From assembly GCA_963728075.1 (NCBI GenBank), contig CAVSIP010000003.1:558001-622000 (forward strand): DNA of 64,000 bases. The letters are read 5' to 3'. Positions 54,585 to 63,520 of this stretch are shown here, in pieces (position 1 is the first letter of the stretch; each line of letters begins with the position of its first letter). Both the position numbers and the translations under genes were made by a program. The stretch comes from CAVSIP01 sp963728075. GTDB taxonomy: Bacteria; Actinomycetota; Actinomycetes; JAFAQI01; DASSKL01. Under the pieces are notes generated by a model. It was given only the letters and a program-made list of their open reading frames with translations. It ran no database searches and was not told the DNA's origin.

Positions 54585-56431
54585 CCCGCCGCGTGCTGAC
54601 GGCCGCTGTCGCGCTCGGCGTGCTGTCCGGCGGTCTCACCGCCTGCTCGTCCGAGCCGGGGCCGGGCCCGACGGCCCGCGCGTACCTGGCCGCCTGGTCC
54701 GCCGGCACCCTGCAGCGTGCCGCCGCGGCGACGGACGACCCCGCCGCCGCCACGAAGGCGCTGCAAGACGTCCGCGACCGGCTGCAGGTCACGGCCGTCC
54801 GCGCGCAGGCGACGAAGGTGAGCACCCAGGGCGACCGGGCCACCGTCACATTCCAGGCCAAGCTCGTGCTCCGGGCGCTGGGCGACTGGGAGTACACCGG
54901 CCGGCTCGCGCTGGTGAAGGCCAAGGTCGGGTGGCAGGTGCACTGGGCACCGGCGGACATCTACCCGCAGCTCACCGGTGGCCGTGTCCTCGCCCGCACG
55001 CGTGCCCTGCCGGAACGTGCTGCGATCCTCGACGCGAGCGGGCAGCCGCTGTTCACCCCGACCGAGGTCGTCACCGTGGGCGTCGAGCCCGCCCGCGTCA
55101 CCGATGCCTCCCTCGCGGCGCTGCGCGCCGCGACGGCCATCGACGTGACCCGGGCGCGCAAGCTCGTCGACGCCGCGAGCCCGCACGCGTTCGTGCCGCT
55201 GATCACCTTGCGCCGCAGCGACTACGACCGGGTGCGCTCCGCCATCCACGACCTGCCCGGGGTCGTGTTCCACACCGGGACCGAGCAGCTCGCACCCACG
55301 TCCGACTTCGGCCGCGCCGTCCTCGGACGGGTGGGTGAGGCGACGGCCGAGGTGCTCAAGGACGCCGGAGACGGCTACGAGGCCGGCGACCACCTGGGGC
55401 TGTACGGGCTCCAGCGTGCCTTCCAGCAGCGGCTGGCCGGTGCGGCGTCCGGAACGGTCGAGCTGCGCGACGCCGACGGCACCACGGTGGCGACGCTGGC
55501 GCGGTTCACCGGCACGCCCGGGCAGCCGGTGCGGACGACACTCGACCGGGACATGCAGGCGGCAGCGGAGCGGGCACTGGCAGCGGCCGGCAAGCCCGCG
55601 GCGCTCGTTGCCGTCCGGCCCTCCGACGGGGCGGTGCTCGCGGTCGCCGACACCCCGGCCGACTCCTCGTTCGACCGCGCGCTCGTCGGCCGCTACCCGC
55701 CCGGGTCGACGTTCAAGGTCGTCACGTCGTACGCGTTGCTGCAGCACGGTGCCACCCCGGACACCCCGGTCCCCTGTCCACCGCAGGCGACCGTCGGCGG
55801 CCGTGCGTTCCACAACTTCGAGGGTGAGCACGCCGGGGTGGCTTCGTTCGCGACCGACTTCGTCATCTCCTGCAACACCGCGTTCGTGCAGGCGTCGAGC
55901 CGACTCGGCGACGGCGACCTCACTGCCGCGGCGTCCACGTTCGGCATCGGTGGCCAGTGGTCGATGGCGCTGCCGGCGTACGCGGGGTCCGTCCCTCGCC
56001 CCGGTGACGCCGCCGAGAAGGCCGCCGACGCCATCGGCCAGGGCAAGGTGCTCGTCAGCCCGCTCGGCATGGCGATGGTCGCCGCGGCCGTCCAGTCCGG
56101 CACCTGGCGGCCGCCCGTGCTGGTGACCGAGCCGTCGGTGGACACCGGAGCCGAGCCCCAGCAGCTCGACGCGGCCACGGTCCGTACGCTGCAGCAGCTG
56201 ATGGGCCGGGTGGTGAGCGAGGGTACGGCGGCCGGTGCGGGGCTGCCATCTGGTACCGCCGGCAAGACCGGTACGGCCGAGTTCGGTACGGACAACCCGC
56301 CGCAGACGCACGCGTGGTTCATCGGCTACCGCGGGGACCTGGCGTTCGCGGTCCTCGTCGAAGGTGGTGGGGTCGGCGGGCGGGCAGCTGCGCCCATCGC
56401 GGCGGCGTTCCTCAAGGAGGTGGGCGGGTGA
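54581..56431 (+). CDS. Class B penicillin-binding protein (transpeptidase, MecA-N-like)
   Basis: The 616-residue protein has an N-terminal lipobox-like signal (GVLSGGLTACSS), then an NTF2-like MecA N-terminal domain (residues about 27-140). The PBP dimerisation domain follows, then the transpeptidase domain. The latter has SxxK in PPGSTFKVV (near 375), SCN in ISCNTAF (near 430), and KTG in AGKTGTAEFG (near 561). It cross-links peptidoglycan and, as a MecA-like enzyme, may have low beta-lactam affinity. GTG 54581 overlaps the lipoprotein stop. Confidence 0.93.
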   Translation: MTRRVLTAAVALGVLSGGLTACSSEPGPGPTARAYLAAWSAGTLQRAAAATDDPAAATKALQDVRDRLQVTAVRAQATKVSTQGDRATVTFQAKLVLRALGDWEYTGRLALVKAKVGWQVHWAPADIYPQLTGGRVLARTRALPERAAILDASGQPLFTPTEVVTVGVEPARVTDASLAALRAATAIDVTRARKLVDAASPHAFVPLITLRRSDYDRVRSAIHDLPGVVFHTGTEQLAPTSDFGRAVLGRVGEATAEVLKDAGDGYEAGDHLGLYGLQRAFQQRLAGAASGTVELRDADGTTVATLARFTGTPGQPVRTTLDRDMQAAAERALAAAGKPAALVAVRPSDGAVLAVADTPADSSFDRALVGRYPPGSTFKVVTSYALLQHGATPDTPVPCPPQATVGGRAFHNFEGEHAGVASFATDFVISCNTAFVQASSRLGDGDLTAAASTFGIGGQWSMALPAYAGSVPRPGDAAEKAADAIGQGKVLVSPLGMAMVAAAVQSGTWRPPVLVTEPSVDTGAEPQQLDAATVRTLQQLMGRVVSEGTAAGAGLPSGTAGKTGTAEFGTDNPPQTHAWFIGYRGDLAFAVLVEGGGVGGRAAAPIAAAFLKEVGG

Positions 56432-57321
56432 CCGCGGTTGCGGCACCGGCGACGGACGCCGACGTACCGGCATTCGTCCGGTCGCTGGGCCTGCCGGGCC
56501 TGGTGGACATCCACGTGCACTTCATGCCGGACAACGTCCTGCGCAAGGTGTGGGCGTACTTCGACGAGGGCGGCTCGCTGGTCGGCCGGTCGTGGCCCAT
56601 CCACTACCGGCACGACGAGGACGAGCGGGTGGCGCGGCTGCGCGCGCTCGGACTGCGTGCGTGGACTGCTTTGCTCTACCCGCACAAGCCCGACATGGCC
56701 GCGTGGCTCAACACCTGGGCCGCGGAGTTCGCCGCCCGGGTGCCCGAGGCGGTGCACACCGCGACCTTCTTCCCGGAGCCGTCGGCCGCCCGGTACGTCG
56801 ACGACGCGCTGGCGGCCGGAGCACGGGCGTTCAAGGCGCACGTGCAGGTCGGCAAGTACGACCCGCGGGACCCGCTGCTGCGGCCGGTGTGGGGCATGCT
56901 CGCCGACGCCGGCGTACCGGTGGTCGCGCACGTCGGGAGCGGGCCGGCGCCGGGGGAGTTCACCGGGCCGGGGCCGATCGGGGAGGTGCTCGCCGAGCAC
57001 CCGCAGCTCGTCGCGGTGGTCGCCCACATGGGCATGCCCGAGTACGCGGACTTCCTCGGCCTGGCCGAGCGGTACGACCGCGTGCACCTCGACACGACGA
57101 TGACGTTCACCGACTTCACCGAGCAGACCGCGCCGTACCCGCGCGACCTCCTGCCGCGCCTGCGCGAGCTGCAGGAGCGGGTCGTGCTCGGCACCGACTA
57201 CCCGAACATCCCGCACCCGTACGCGCACCAGTTGGCGGCGCTCGCCCGGCTGGACCTCGGGGACGACTGGCTGCGCGCGGTCTGCCACGACAACGGGGCC
57301 CGGCTGCTCGGCGTCGCGTAA
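56428..57321 (+). CDS. Amidohydrolase-2 family protein
   Basis: The 297-residue protein has a metal-binding HxH in LVDIHVHF near residue 30, HVGSGPAPGEF and VAVVAHMGMPEYADF for other ligands, and the closing VVLGTDYPNIPHPY with the catalytic Asp. This is the ACMSD-like amidohydrolase branch (decarboxylases or hydrolases). Its substrate is unknown. The GTG overlaps the stop of the penicillin-binding protein, but the two are unlikely to share a pathway. Confidence 0.85.
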   Translation: MTAVAAPATDADVPAFVRSLGLPGLVDIHVHFMPDNVLRKVWAYFDEGGSLVGRSWPIHYRHDEDERVARLRALGLRAWTALLYPHKPDMAAWLNTWAAEFAARVPEAVHTATFFPEPSAARYVDDALAAGARAFKAHVQVGKYDPRDPLLRPVWGMLADAGVPVVAHVGSGPAPGEFTGPGPIGEVLAEHPQLVAVVAHMGMPEYADFLGLAERYDRVHLDTTMTFTDFTEQTAPYPRDLLPRLRELQERVVLGTDYPNIPHPYAHQLAALARLDLGDDWLRAVCHDNGARLLGVA

Positions 57322-57358
57322 CCCGCCGATCCGTGGGAAGATAGGCGGGCGGCCGGGC

Positions 57359-57377
57359 GTTGTACCGGCCGTACAAC
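57359..57377. promoter_or_regulatory. Inverted repeat overlapping the ssrA promoter
   Basis: GTTGTAC-CGGCC-GTACAAC has seven-base perfect arms. Its right arm holds TACAAC (57372-57377), a plausible -10 box placed 6 nt before the first G of tmRNA. It could be an operator, or a hairpin ending the upstream transcript. Confidence 0.45.
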
Positions 57378-57383
57378 TCCATA

Positions 57384-57751
57384 GGGGGCGAACGGTTTCG
57401 ACTTCGGTTTGTCGGAACAGGAGAAGCGGGCCGGAGACTGCAGTGCTAGCTCCGTCATCAATGTGCTGCAAACTAAAATAAATGCGGATAACCACTCCGT
57501 CGCTCTCGCTGCCTGACAACAGGTAGGCGAAGCTGTCAGCCCGAAGAGCTCCCGATTCGGGACCTGGCATCAGCTAGGGAGCTCCACCGTTAGACCCGGC
57601 CACGGGGCCTAGCGGGAAACCACACAGTGGCTGGCCCATCACCGGATTGCCTGTGGGACCGGTGAGGGTGAGAAACCAACCACAGGCTGCGCCCGGAGAA
57701 GTCCTGTTGCGGTGCCGAAGGACGCGGGTTCGATTCCCGCCGCCTCCACCA
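57384..57751 (+). ncRNA. ssrA: tmRNA (ssrA)
   Basis: The 5' GGGGGCG pairs with CGCCTCC (57741-57747) in the seven-base acceptor stem, followed by A and the encoded CCA end. The T-arm GCGGGTTCGATTCCCGC lies at 57724-57740. The mRNA-like part ends GCTCTCGCTGCCTGA, i.e. ALAA-stop. Reading back to the probable resume codon GCG gives the tag ADNHSVALAA, ten residues, preceded by an AT-rich stretch. The 368-nt length is normal for a one-piece tmRNA. SmpB, its partner, is encoded at 53393. Confident call; the exact resume codon is inferred. Confidence 0.96.
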
Positions 57752-57759
57752 GATCAACA

Positions 57760-57800
57760 TGGCCCTGACCTGCGGAAACGCGTCTCAGGGCCATCGTTTT
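57760..57800 (+). terminator. Intrinsic terminator of ssrA
   Basis: TGGCCCTGA (57760-57768) pairs with TCAGGGCCA (57785-57793) and is followed by TCGTTTT: a nine-base GC-rich stem and a T run 9 nt after the mature 3' end. Confidence 0.85.
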
Positions 57801-57995
57801 GGTGTGGCCCGCGTGTGGCCTCCGTGCGGCCTGAGCCGAGTTTTGTCGGGTCGGAAGGGGGCGCTCGAGCGGCTGTTTTCCCTTGTGCAGCAAGGATTTC
57901 CGCGTGTTGGAGGACGCGGGAACTGCACCCGACGTTCGGTGACCTTGCTCCTATCCGCGATGTGCATGATGGGTGCCTCGGGTAGGTCGACGCGG

Positions 57996-58798
57996 TCAGC
58001 CGAGTCGGTAGCGCGCCGGCCGCTTGTCCAGGAATGCGGCGACGGCCTCCTTCATGTCACCGGTGAAGCTGGCGAGAATCTGTGTACGGTTCTCCAGGCC
58101 GATGCCGACCTGCAGGCTGGGAATCGCCAGTTGCGACCACATGACCTCCTTGGTCATCCAGACGCCGAACGGGCTGTTGGCGACGATTTGATCGGCCGTC
58201 TCGAGCGCTGCGTCGACGACCGTGCCGTCCGGCACGACCTTCAGCACGAGGCCGATGCGGTCGGCCTCGGTGGCGTCGACCACCCGGCCAGTGAGAAGCA
58301 GTTCGAACGCACGGCTGGCGCCGATGAGACGGGGGAGCATCCAGCTGACGCCGATGTCGCAGCCGGACAGCCCGATCCGCACGAACGCGACGTTGAACCG
58401 TGCCGACGTGGCGGCGATCCGGACGTCGCTGGCCAGCGCCAGGGCGAGTCCTCCGCCGCCGCCGGGCCGTTCACTGCAGCGATCACCGGCTGCGGCATCG
58501 AGCGAAGCCTGGGAACGAGGCCAGCGAAGTTCTTCTGCGAGCGCATGGTGGATGACACCCGGCCGAGCCCCTCCACGCCGGGAGCCTCTCCCGCCCCCTC
58601 CAGGTCCAGCCCCGCGCAGAAACCTCTCCCTGCACCGGTCAGGATGACCACCCGGCAGGTGGGGTCGGGAGCGAGCGCGTCGAGCGCTGCGTGCAGGTCT
58701 GACACCAGCTCGTGCGTCATCGCGTTGAGCCGGTCCGGACGGTCAAGCGTCACGAGCGCGACCTCGGGGCGTACGCGTTCCACCCGCGCTGTGCCCAT
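57996..58798 (-). CDS. Enoyl-CoA hydratase/isomerase (crotonase), one frame slip
   Basis: The N-terminal part reads VALVTLDRPDRLNAMTHELV, then AGRGFCAGLDL, the first oxyanion-hole loop. The C-terminal part reads MRIGLSGCDIGVSWMLPRLIG, TGRVVDATEADRIGLV. Between them a missing base near 58465 shifts the frame: restoring it gives NGPAAGGGLALALASDVRIA, the second oxyanion-hole glycine block. Total about 267 residues, a normal crotonase. It lies about 200 bases after the ssrA terminator and is the first gene of the catabolic island. Substrate unknown. Confidence 0.87.
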
Positions 58799-58902
58799 GT
58801 TGTGTCTCCCTGCTGCCGGCCCGGCACGGCGCGGGACGACGCCGACCCTAATGGGACGGCTTCGCCGTGGATCGCGGTGTTTCGCCCGACCTGTCGCGGC
58901 CG

Positions 58903-59550
58903 TCAGTTGCGCAGCAAGCCAGTCATGATCAAGTCGATGAGCTGCTGTGCATGCTCGTCGAGCGGACGGTCCGGTTTCGGGGCTTGGATACCTAGTCGCG
59001 CCGTCAGGCCTTCGAAGGAGAACGGGCTGAACACGGCACCGAAGACGAACAGACCTATCAGACGTGGGTCGGCCACGGTCAGATCGTCGCCGACGGCGGC
59101 CACGTACTCCATCACGACGTCGGCGACCGGCGCGATGACGTCGTCGTACATCTCGTCGAACCGTGGACCGCCACGAATGGCCTCTGTGATCAGGAGCCGC
59201 AGCGCGGACGGGTTGGCGCCGCCCTCTGCGAGGAGGATCGCCAGCGCGGTCCGCAAAGCGTCGTCCGGCGGTGCAGCCCGGTCGTCGCGAAGCAAGCCCG
59301 CGATGCGGGCCGAGACGGGTCCGAGACCGTGCTTCACCGCCGCGCGCCAGAGGTCCTCCTTCGTACCGAAGTAGTGCCGGACCAGGTTGTGCCCCACGCC
59401 GACGGCGCCGGTGATCTCCCGGATGGAGGCACCCTCGAACCCGCGCTCGGCGAAGGCATCGAGCGCAGCATCGAGGATCTCGGCACGGGTCCGCTCCGCG
59501 TCGGCACCCGGGGGGCGCCCGACGCGACGACCGTCACCGTTACCGGACAT
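58903..59550 (-). CDS. TetR-family transcriptional regulator
   Basis: The 215-residue protein has the helix-turn-helix AEILDAALDAFAERGFEGASIREITGAVGVGHNLVRHYFGTKEDLW at residues about 24-70, and a helical ligand-binding part with MYDDVIAPVADVVMEYV. It is divergent from the crotonase at 59826, and the shared region holds the promoter-operator at 59613. A nearly identical one lies before the amidohydrolase at 60862. It probably represses both, perhaps releasing on an acyl-CoA. That link is inferred from position. Confidence 0.92.
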   Translation of the reverse strand: MSGNGDGRRVGRPPGADAERTRAEILDAALDAFAERGFEGASIREITGAVGVGHNLVRHYFGTKEDLWRAAVKHGLGPVSARIAGLLRDDRAAPPDDALRTALAILLAEGGANPSALRLLITEAIRGGPRFDEMYDDVIAPVADVVMEYVAAVGDDLTVADPRLIGLFVFGAVFSPFSFEGLTARLGIQAPKPDRPLDEHAQQLIDLIMTGLLRN

Positions 59551-59612
59551 GCGTGGATCCTCGCCAAGGCCCCCGCGCGTACACGGAACTCCCGACAGGA
59601 AGGAGGGACAAC

Positions 59613-59641
59613 TATACGACCGTCCAGTTCTTTGGTACGGT
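59613..59641 (+). promoter_or_regulatory. Promoter/operator copy A of the catabolic island
   Basis: TATACG (59613-59618) and TACGGT (59636-59641) are 17 bp apart; the spacer contains GTCCAGTTC. GACCGT and ACGGTC form an inverted pair with 13 bases between. The same arrangement recurs at 60862-60890. Confidence 0.65.
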
Positions 59642-59825
59642 CCGGCCGGGCCGGTGCCAACCGGCTGCCAGCAAGATCAACGGTGTGAACGTACCACCAC
59701 ACCGAGCTGGCCGGCGAACTCGCCCGCGGCGGCGGGGGCCCGAACGTCGCTCGACGGCATCGACGAAGCCTCCAGCGACCCACTCAGCCGCCCGCCTTCC
59801 CCATCGATTCGGAGAGTCGCGACCT

Positions 59826-60851
59826 ATGGCCGACCACGTGACGCACACCACTCGCCCCGACGATCCGCACCGCATGGTGAAGTGGTCGCCGCCGTACCGG
59901 CGGGAGAACGTCGAGCTGCCGGAGTTCGACCTGGTCGAGGTCGAGCGAGACGGCCCTGTCGGCCGCATCGTCATGAACTCCCCGGAGAAGCGGAACCCGC
60001 TCGGCTACGAACGCCTGCTCCAGATCGAGATGGCGGCGAAGTGGCTCGAGCTGGACGAGGACGTCCGGGTCATCATCATCAAAGGGGAGGGGCCCTCCTT
60101 CTGCGCCGGCTACGACATGACGCCGGTGCGACGCGGCGAGCGGGCGAGGAACGTACCGCAGGGTGGTTACATCCACCCCAAGCGCGACCGGCTCTGGCAG
60201 TCCTACGACCTGGAGCACGCCCGCGTCTACTTCACGTTGTTCGACCTCCAGAAGCCCGTCATCGCCCAGATCCAGGGCCACTGCCTCGCCGGCGGCACGG
60301 AGCTGGCCGGCTTCTGCGACCTTCGCATCGTGGCCGACGACGCCAGGATCGGCTGGCCCGTCGGCCGGAACTGGTCACCCGGGAACCTGCAGTACATCCC
60401 GTGGCTCGTCGGCATGACGAAGGCGAAGTACTACATGTTCACCTGTGAGCCGATGAGCGGGAAGGAAGCCGCCGAGTGCCAGTGGGCCTCGGAGTCCGTA
60501 CCCGCCGACGAGCTCGAGGAGCGCACGGAGGAACTGGCCCGGCAGATCGCTCTCACACCGACCGACCTGATCATGCTGACCAAGCGCAGCATCAACCGCC
60601 AGTTCGAGGTGATGGGGTTCCGGACCGGCGTCGCCGCCAGCGTCGACCTGCTCGCGCTGTCCAGCTTCCGCGAGGAAGGCCTCTACGCACAGCGTGATCC
60701 TCGCACCGGTGAGGCCGGCGACGAGTTCATGAAGCGTGCCGAGCGCGATGGCCTCAGGGCAGCCATGGCCTGGCGTGAGGAGACCTTCGGCAACCGCTAC
60801 CACGACGGCGCGACCGGGGAACCGGCGTTGCCTGACCGCACCCGAGAGTGA
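59826..60851 (+). CDS. Enoyl-CoA hydratase/isomerase-family protein
   Basis: The 341-residue crotonase-fold protein carries IVMNSPEKRNPLGYERL, then GEGPSFCAGYDM and QGHCLAGGTELAGFCDLRIVADDARIGWP, the two oxyanion-hole blocks. The C-terminal extension of about 60 residues makes it longer than a standard hydratase. ATG 59826 follows GGAGAG; the upstream open frame has no family similarity. Transcription likely starts from the promoter at 59613, giving a leader of nearly 180 bases. Confidence 0.9.
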   Translation: MADHVTHTTRPDDPHRMVKWSPPYRRENVELPEFDLVEVERDGPVGRIVMNSPEKRNPLGYERLLQIEMAAKWLELDEDVRVIIIKGEGPSFCAGYDMTPVRRGERARNVPQGGYIHPKRDRLWQSYDLEHARVYFTLFDLQKPVIAQIQGHCLAGGTELAGFCDLRIVADDARIGWPVGRNWSPGNLQYIPWLVGMTKAKYYMFTCEPMSGKEAAECQWASESVPADELEERTEELARQIALTPTDLIMLTKRSINRQFEVMGFRTGVAASVDLLALSSFREEGLYAQRDPRTGEAGDEFMKRAERDGLRAAMAWREETFGNRYHDGATGEPALPDRTRE

Positions 60852-60861
60852 GCAGAAGAAT

Positions 60862-60890
60862 TTTACGACTGTCCAGTTCAGTGCTACGGT
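60862..60890 (+). promoter_or_regulatory. Promoter/operator copy B of the catabolic island
   Basis: TTTACG (60862-60867) and TACGGT (60885-60890) with a 17-bp spacer holding GTCCAGTTC. GACTGT and ACGGTC form an inverted pair with 13 bases between. This matches copy A at 59613-59641 at most positions. Confidence 0.65.
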
Positions 60891-60939
60891 CGGCGCAAGA
60901 CGCCGTCACGTGTCACCACGACTGCGATCGGAGTGCCGG

Positions 60940-62139
60940 ATGAGCACCGCCCCAATGCCCTTGTTCGATGCCGACAACCACTACTACGAGGCGTACGACG
61001 CCTTCACCCGCCACGTGCCTCCGCAGGCCCAGAAGCGCGGCGTGCAGTGGGTCACGCTGGAGAACGGCCACAAGCGCCATATGGTGCGAGGCAAGGTCGA
61101 CTTCCAGGTGCCGAACCCCACTTTCAACCCGATCTCCAGGCCAGGGGTTCTGCGCGAGTACTACAAGGGCAACCCGGACGGCAAGACCTTCATGGAGCTG
61201 ATCCGCTCCAACCTCGAGCCGCTCCCCGCCGCCTACCAGAACCGCGACGAGCGGCTGAAGGTCATGGACGAGCAGGGCGTGCAGGCCGCGTGGTTCTTCC
61301 CGACCGCGGGAATCCACTACGAGGAGCTGCTCAAGAACGACATCGAGACGAACATCGCGGTTCACCGGGGCTTCAACCGCTGGCTCGAGGAAGACTGGGG
61401 CTTCGCCTACAAAGGCCGGATCTTCGCCGCTCCCTACATCACGCTCGCTGACCCCGCCTCGGCGACCGAGGAGCTCGACTGGGCCATCGAACGCGGTGCC
61501 CGCGTGGTCATCATGCGACCCGCCCCGACGATGACCGCCGCAGGTCCCCGCTCTCCCGGTCACGCAGACTTCGACCCCTTCTGGGCGCGGGTCAGCGAGT
61601 CCGGTGTCGTCGTCGTGGCCCATGCCGGCAACTCCGGCTATGGCACCAACGGGTATCCAGCCAGCTCGGCCAGTGCCGAGGCGCTCGGCGGCGGCGAACG
61701 TCCGACCGTGGCGATCTACAAGCTTGAGCGGGCCATCCTCGACTGGCTCACCGCGCTGTGCTTCGACCGGGTCTTCGAGCGGTTCCCCGGCGCGCGGGTC
61801 GCCTCGGTGGAGAACGGCGCCGCGTATCTGAGCGACCTGTTCCGACAGCTGGCGTCGACCAAGGAGCGCTACCCCAGGTGGTTCCAGGACGATCCGATCG
61901 AGGTGTTCAAGCGCCACGTGTGGATCAATCCGTTCTGGGAGGACCGGATCGACGGCGTGGTGGAGTTCATGGGCGCGGACCGGGTGCTCTTTGGCTCGGA
62001 CTTCCCGCACATGGAAGGCCTCGAGTATCCGGCCCAGATCTTCGACGAGATCGGTCACATGTCCGAGGCCGACCAGCGTCGGATCGTCTACGAGAACGCC
62101 GCCGAGCTCACAGGCGTGCGGAGCCTGGCCGCGGTCTGA
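60940..62139 (+). CDS. Amidohydrolase-2 family protein (ACMSD-like)
   Basis: The 399-residue protein has an unusual opening LFDADNHYYEAYDAFTRHV, where DxNH/D-x-x-H takes the place of the HxH metal site, as in many members of this branch. VVVVAHAGNSGYG, the ERFPGARVASVENGAAY segment and the closing VLFGSDFPHMEGL with the conserved Asp follow. Relatives act as decarboxylases or hydrolases on ring-derived acids. ATG 60940 lies behind GGAGTG. Promoter copy B stands 50 bases upstream. It is probably followed in the same transcript by the P450. Confidence 0.9.
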   Translation: MSTAPMPLFDADNHYYEAYDAFTRHVPPQAQKRGVQWVTLENGHKRHMVRGKVDFQVPNPTFNPISRPGVLREYYKGNPDGKTFMELIRSNLEPLPAAYQNRDERLKVMDEQGVQAAWFFPTAGIHYEELLKNDIETNIAVHRGFNRWLEEDWGFAYKGRIFAAPYITLADPASATEELDWAIERGARVVIMRPAPTMTAAGPRSPGHADFDPFWARVSESGVVVVAHAGNSGYGTNGYPASSASAEALGGGERPTVAIYKLERAILDWLTALCFDRVFERFPGARVASVENGAAYLSDLFRQLASTKERYPRWFQDDPIEVFKRHVWINPFWEDRIDGVVEFMGADRVLFGSDFPHMEGLEYPAQIFDEIGHMSEADQRRIVYENAAELTGVRSLAAV

Positions 62140-62242
62140 GGCCGCACGTCGCCGAACCACTGCTGAACCGCGGCTCACCGGTCCCTGTACGCAACGACCG
62201 ACGTCCGGCCGATTGACAGGTCATGCCCGGAGGAGGGTGTTG

Positions 62243-63481
62243 ATGACCATCACGGACCACCCGTCCCGCCTGACACCGAGCGGGCTCTTCACCGACGGCG
62301 CGACGTTCCTCGATCTCGAGGGCTGGCATCGCGCTGTTGACGCTCTGCGCGACCAGGGTCCGTTCGTGCGCCTGGACGACGAGGTCTACGGCACGCTGTG
62401 GGCGACCGTCGACCTCGAGGTGCTCCTCGCCGTGTCCCGTCAGGCTGAGGTCTTCGCGAACACATCGGAGCCGCTGCTCCCCCCCAAGGTAGGCGGCGGC
62501 AACCTCGGCGAGGTCAGCACGCAGCTGAAGATGCTCATCAACCAGGACGGCCCAGACCACATCGCACACCGCAAGCTCATCGTCGACTGGTTCAAGAACT
62601 CGACGCTGCGCGTCCTGAAACCGGCGGTCGACGAGCTGGTCGCCGAAGCGATGACCCGCCTGCGCGATCTCGGCGGTGAATGTGACTTCTCCACCGAGAT
62701 AGCGCTTCCGCTGCCACTCCGCGTCATCATGTCGATGCTCGGGGTCCCCCGCGAGGACGAGCCGATCCTGCTGAAGCTGACCCAGGAGATGTTCAGTGCC
62801 GAGGACGACGAGCTCGGCGAAGGTGACCCGTTCGCCGCGATGATGGAGGTCGCCTCCTACTTCGGTGAGCTGATGAAGGACCGGCAGGAGAACCCCACCG
62901 ACGACCTGTCCTCGGCGATCGCCAACGGCACGATCCAGGGAACGTCGGTCGAGACGATGACGGCCATCGGCCTGTACGTCATCATCGCCACTGCCGGGCA
63001 CGACACGACGTCGTTCGCGATGGCGGGCGGTGTCGATGCCCTTTGCCGCTTCCCTGACGAGTTCACCAGGCTGCGCGACGAGCCGCAGCTTGTCGACAAC
63101 GCCGCCGACGAGGTCGTGCGCATGACATCCCCGGTCCGTCACTTCGTCCGGCACGCGCAGGCGGACGTCGAGGTGGCCGGTCGTTCGTTCGCTGAGGGGG
63201 ACCGCGTACTCCTGTCGTACCCAGGGGCCAACCGGGACCCGAAGGTCTTCGACGACCCGCACCGGCTCGACGTCGGCCGCCCCAATGCCGGCCGGCAGGT
63301 GGGCTGGGGCCACGGCCCGCACTTCTGCCTCGGCTCTCGCCTGGCGCACATGGAGATCGCCGCTGTCCTCGACGGCCTGCGCAGAGAGTTCACCTCGATC
63401 GAGGCGACAGCCCCGTCAGAGTGGACCAAGTCGTACTTCGTCGGTGGCGCCAAGCACGTGCCGATCCGCTGTACGAGCTGA
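62243..63481 (+). CDS. Cytochrome P450
   Basis: The 412-residue protein is a soluble bacterial P450. The I-helix reads TAGHDTTS near residue 251. The K-helix ExxR is EVVR in ADEVVRMTSPVRHFVRHA, and the haem loop is GWGHGPHFCLGSRLAHMEI with the ligand Cys near 362. It hydroxylates a substrate with electrons from a ferredoxin or FAD partner, none of which is encoded beside it. ATG 62243 follows GGAGGAGGG. It probably continues the transcript from the amidohydrolase. Confidence 0.95.
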   Translation: MTITDHPSRLTPSGLFTDGATFLDLEGWHRAVDALRDQGPFVRLDDEVYGTLWATVDLEVLLAVSRQAEVFANTSEPLLPPKVGGGNLGEVSTQLKMLINQDGPDHIAHRKLIVDWFKNSTLRVLKPAVDELVAEAMTRLRDLGGECDFSTEIALPLPLRVIMSMLGVPREDEPILLKLTQEMFSAEDDELGEGDPFAAMMEVASYFGELMKDRQENPTDDLSSAIANGTIQGTSVETMTAIGLYVIIATAGHDTTSFAMAGGVDALCRFPDEFTRLRDEPQLVDNAADEVVRMTSPVRHFVRHAQADVEVAGRSFAEGDRVLLSYPGANRDPKVFDDPHRLDVGRPNAGRQVGWGHGPHFCLGSRLAHMEIAAVLDGLRREFTSIEATAPSEWTKSYFVGGAKHVPIRCTS

Positions 63482-63520
63482 CCCGAGCGTGGGTGTGGTC
63501 GACGGGTCCGGGGTGAACCG

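Noticed and set aside
57639..57893. Minus-strand open frame containing VEAAGIEPASF
   Set aside because: It is the antisense translation of the tmRNA 3' end, a frequent false gene next to ssrA and tRNAs.
57752..57995. Phage or integrative element inserted at ssrA
   Set aside because: I see no integrase gene and no second copy of the tmRNA 3' end in the window, so insertion remains only a possibility.
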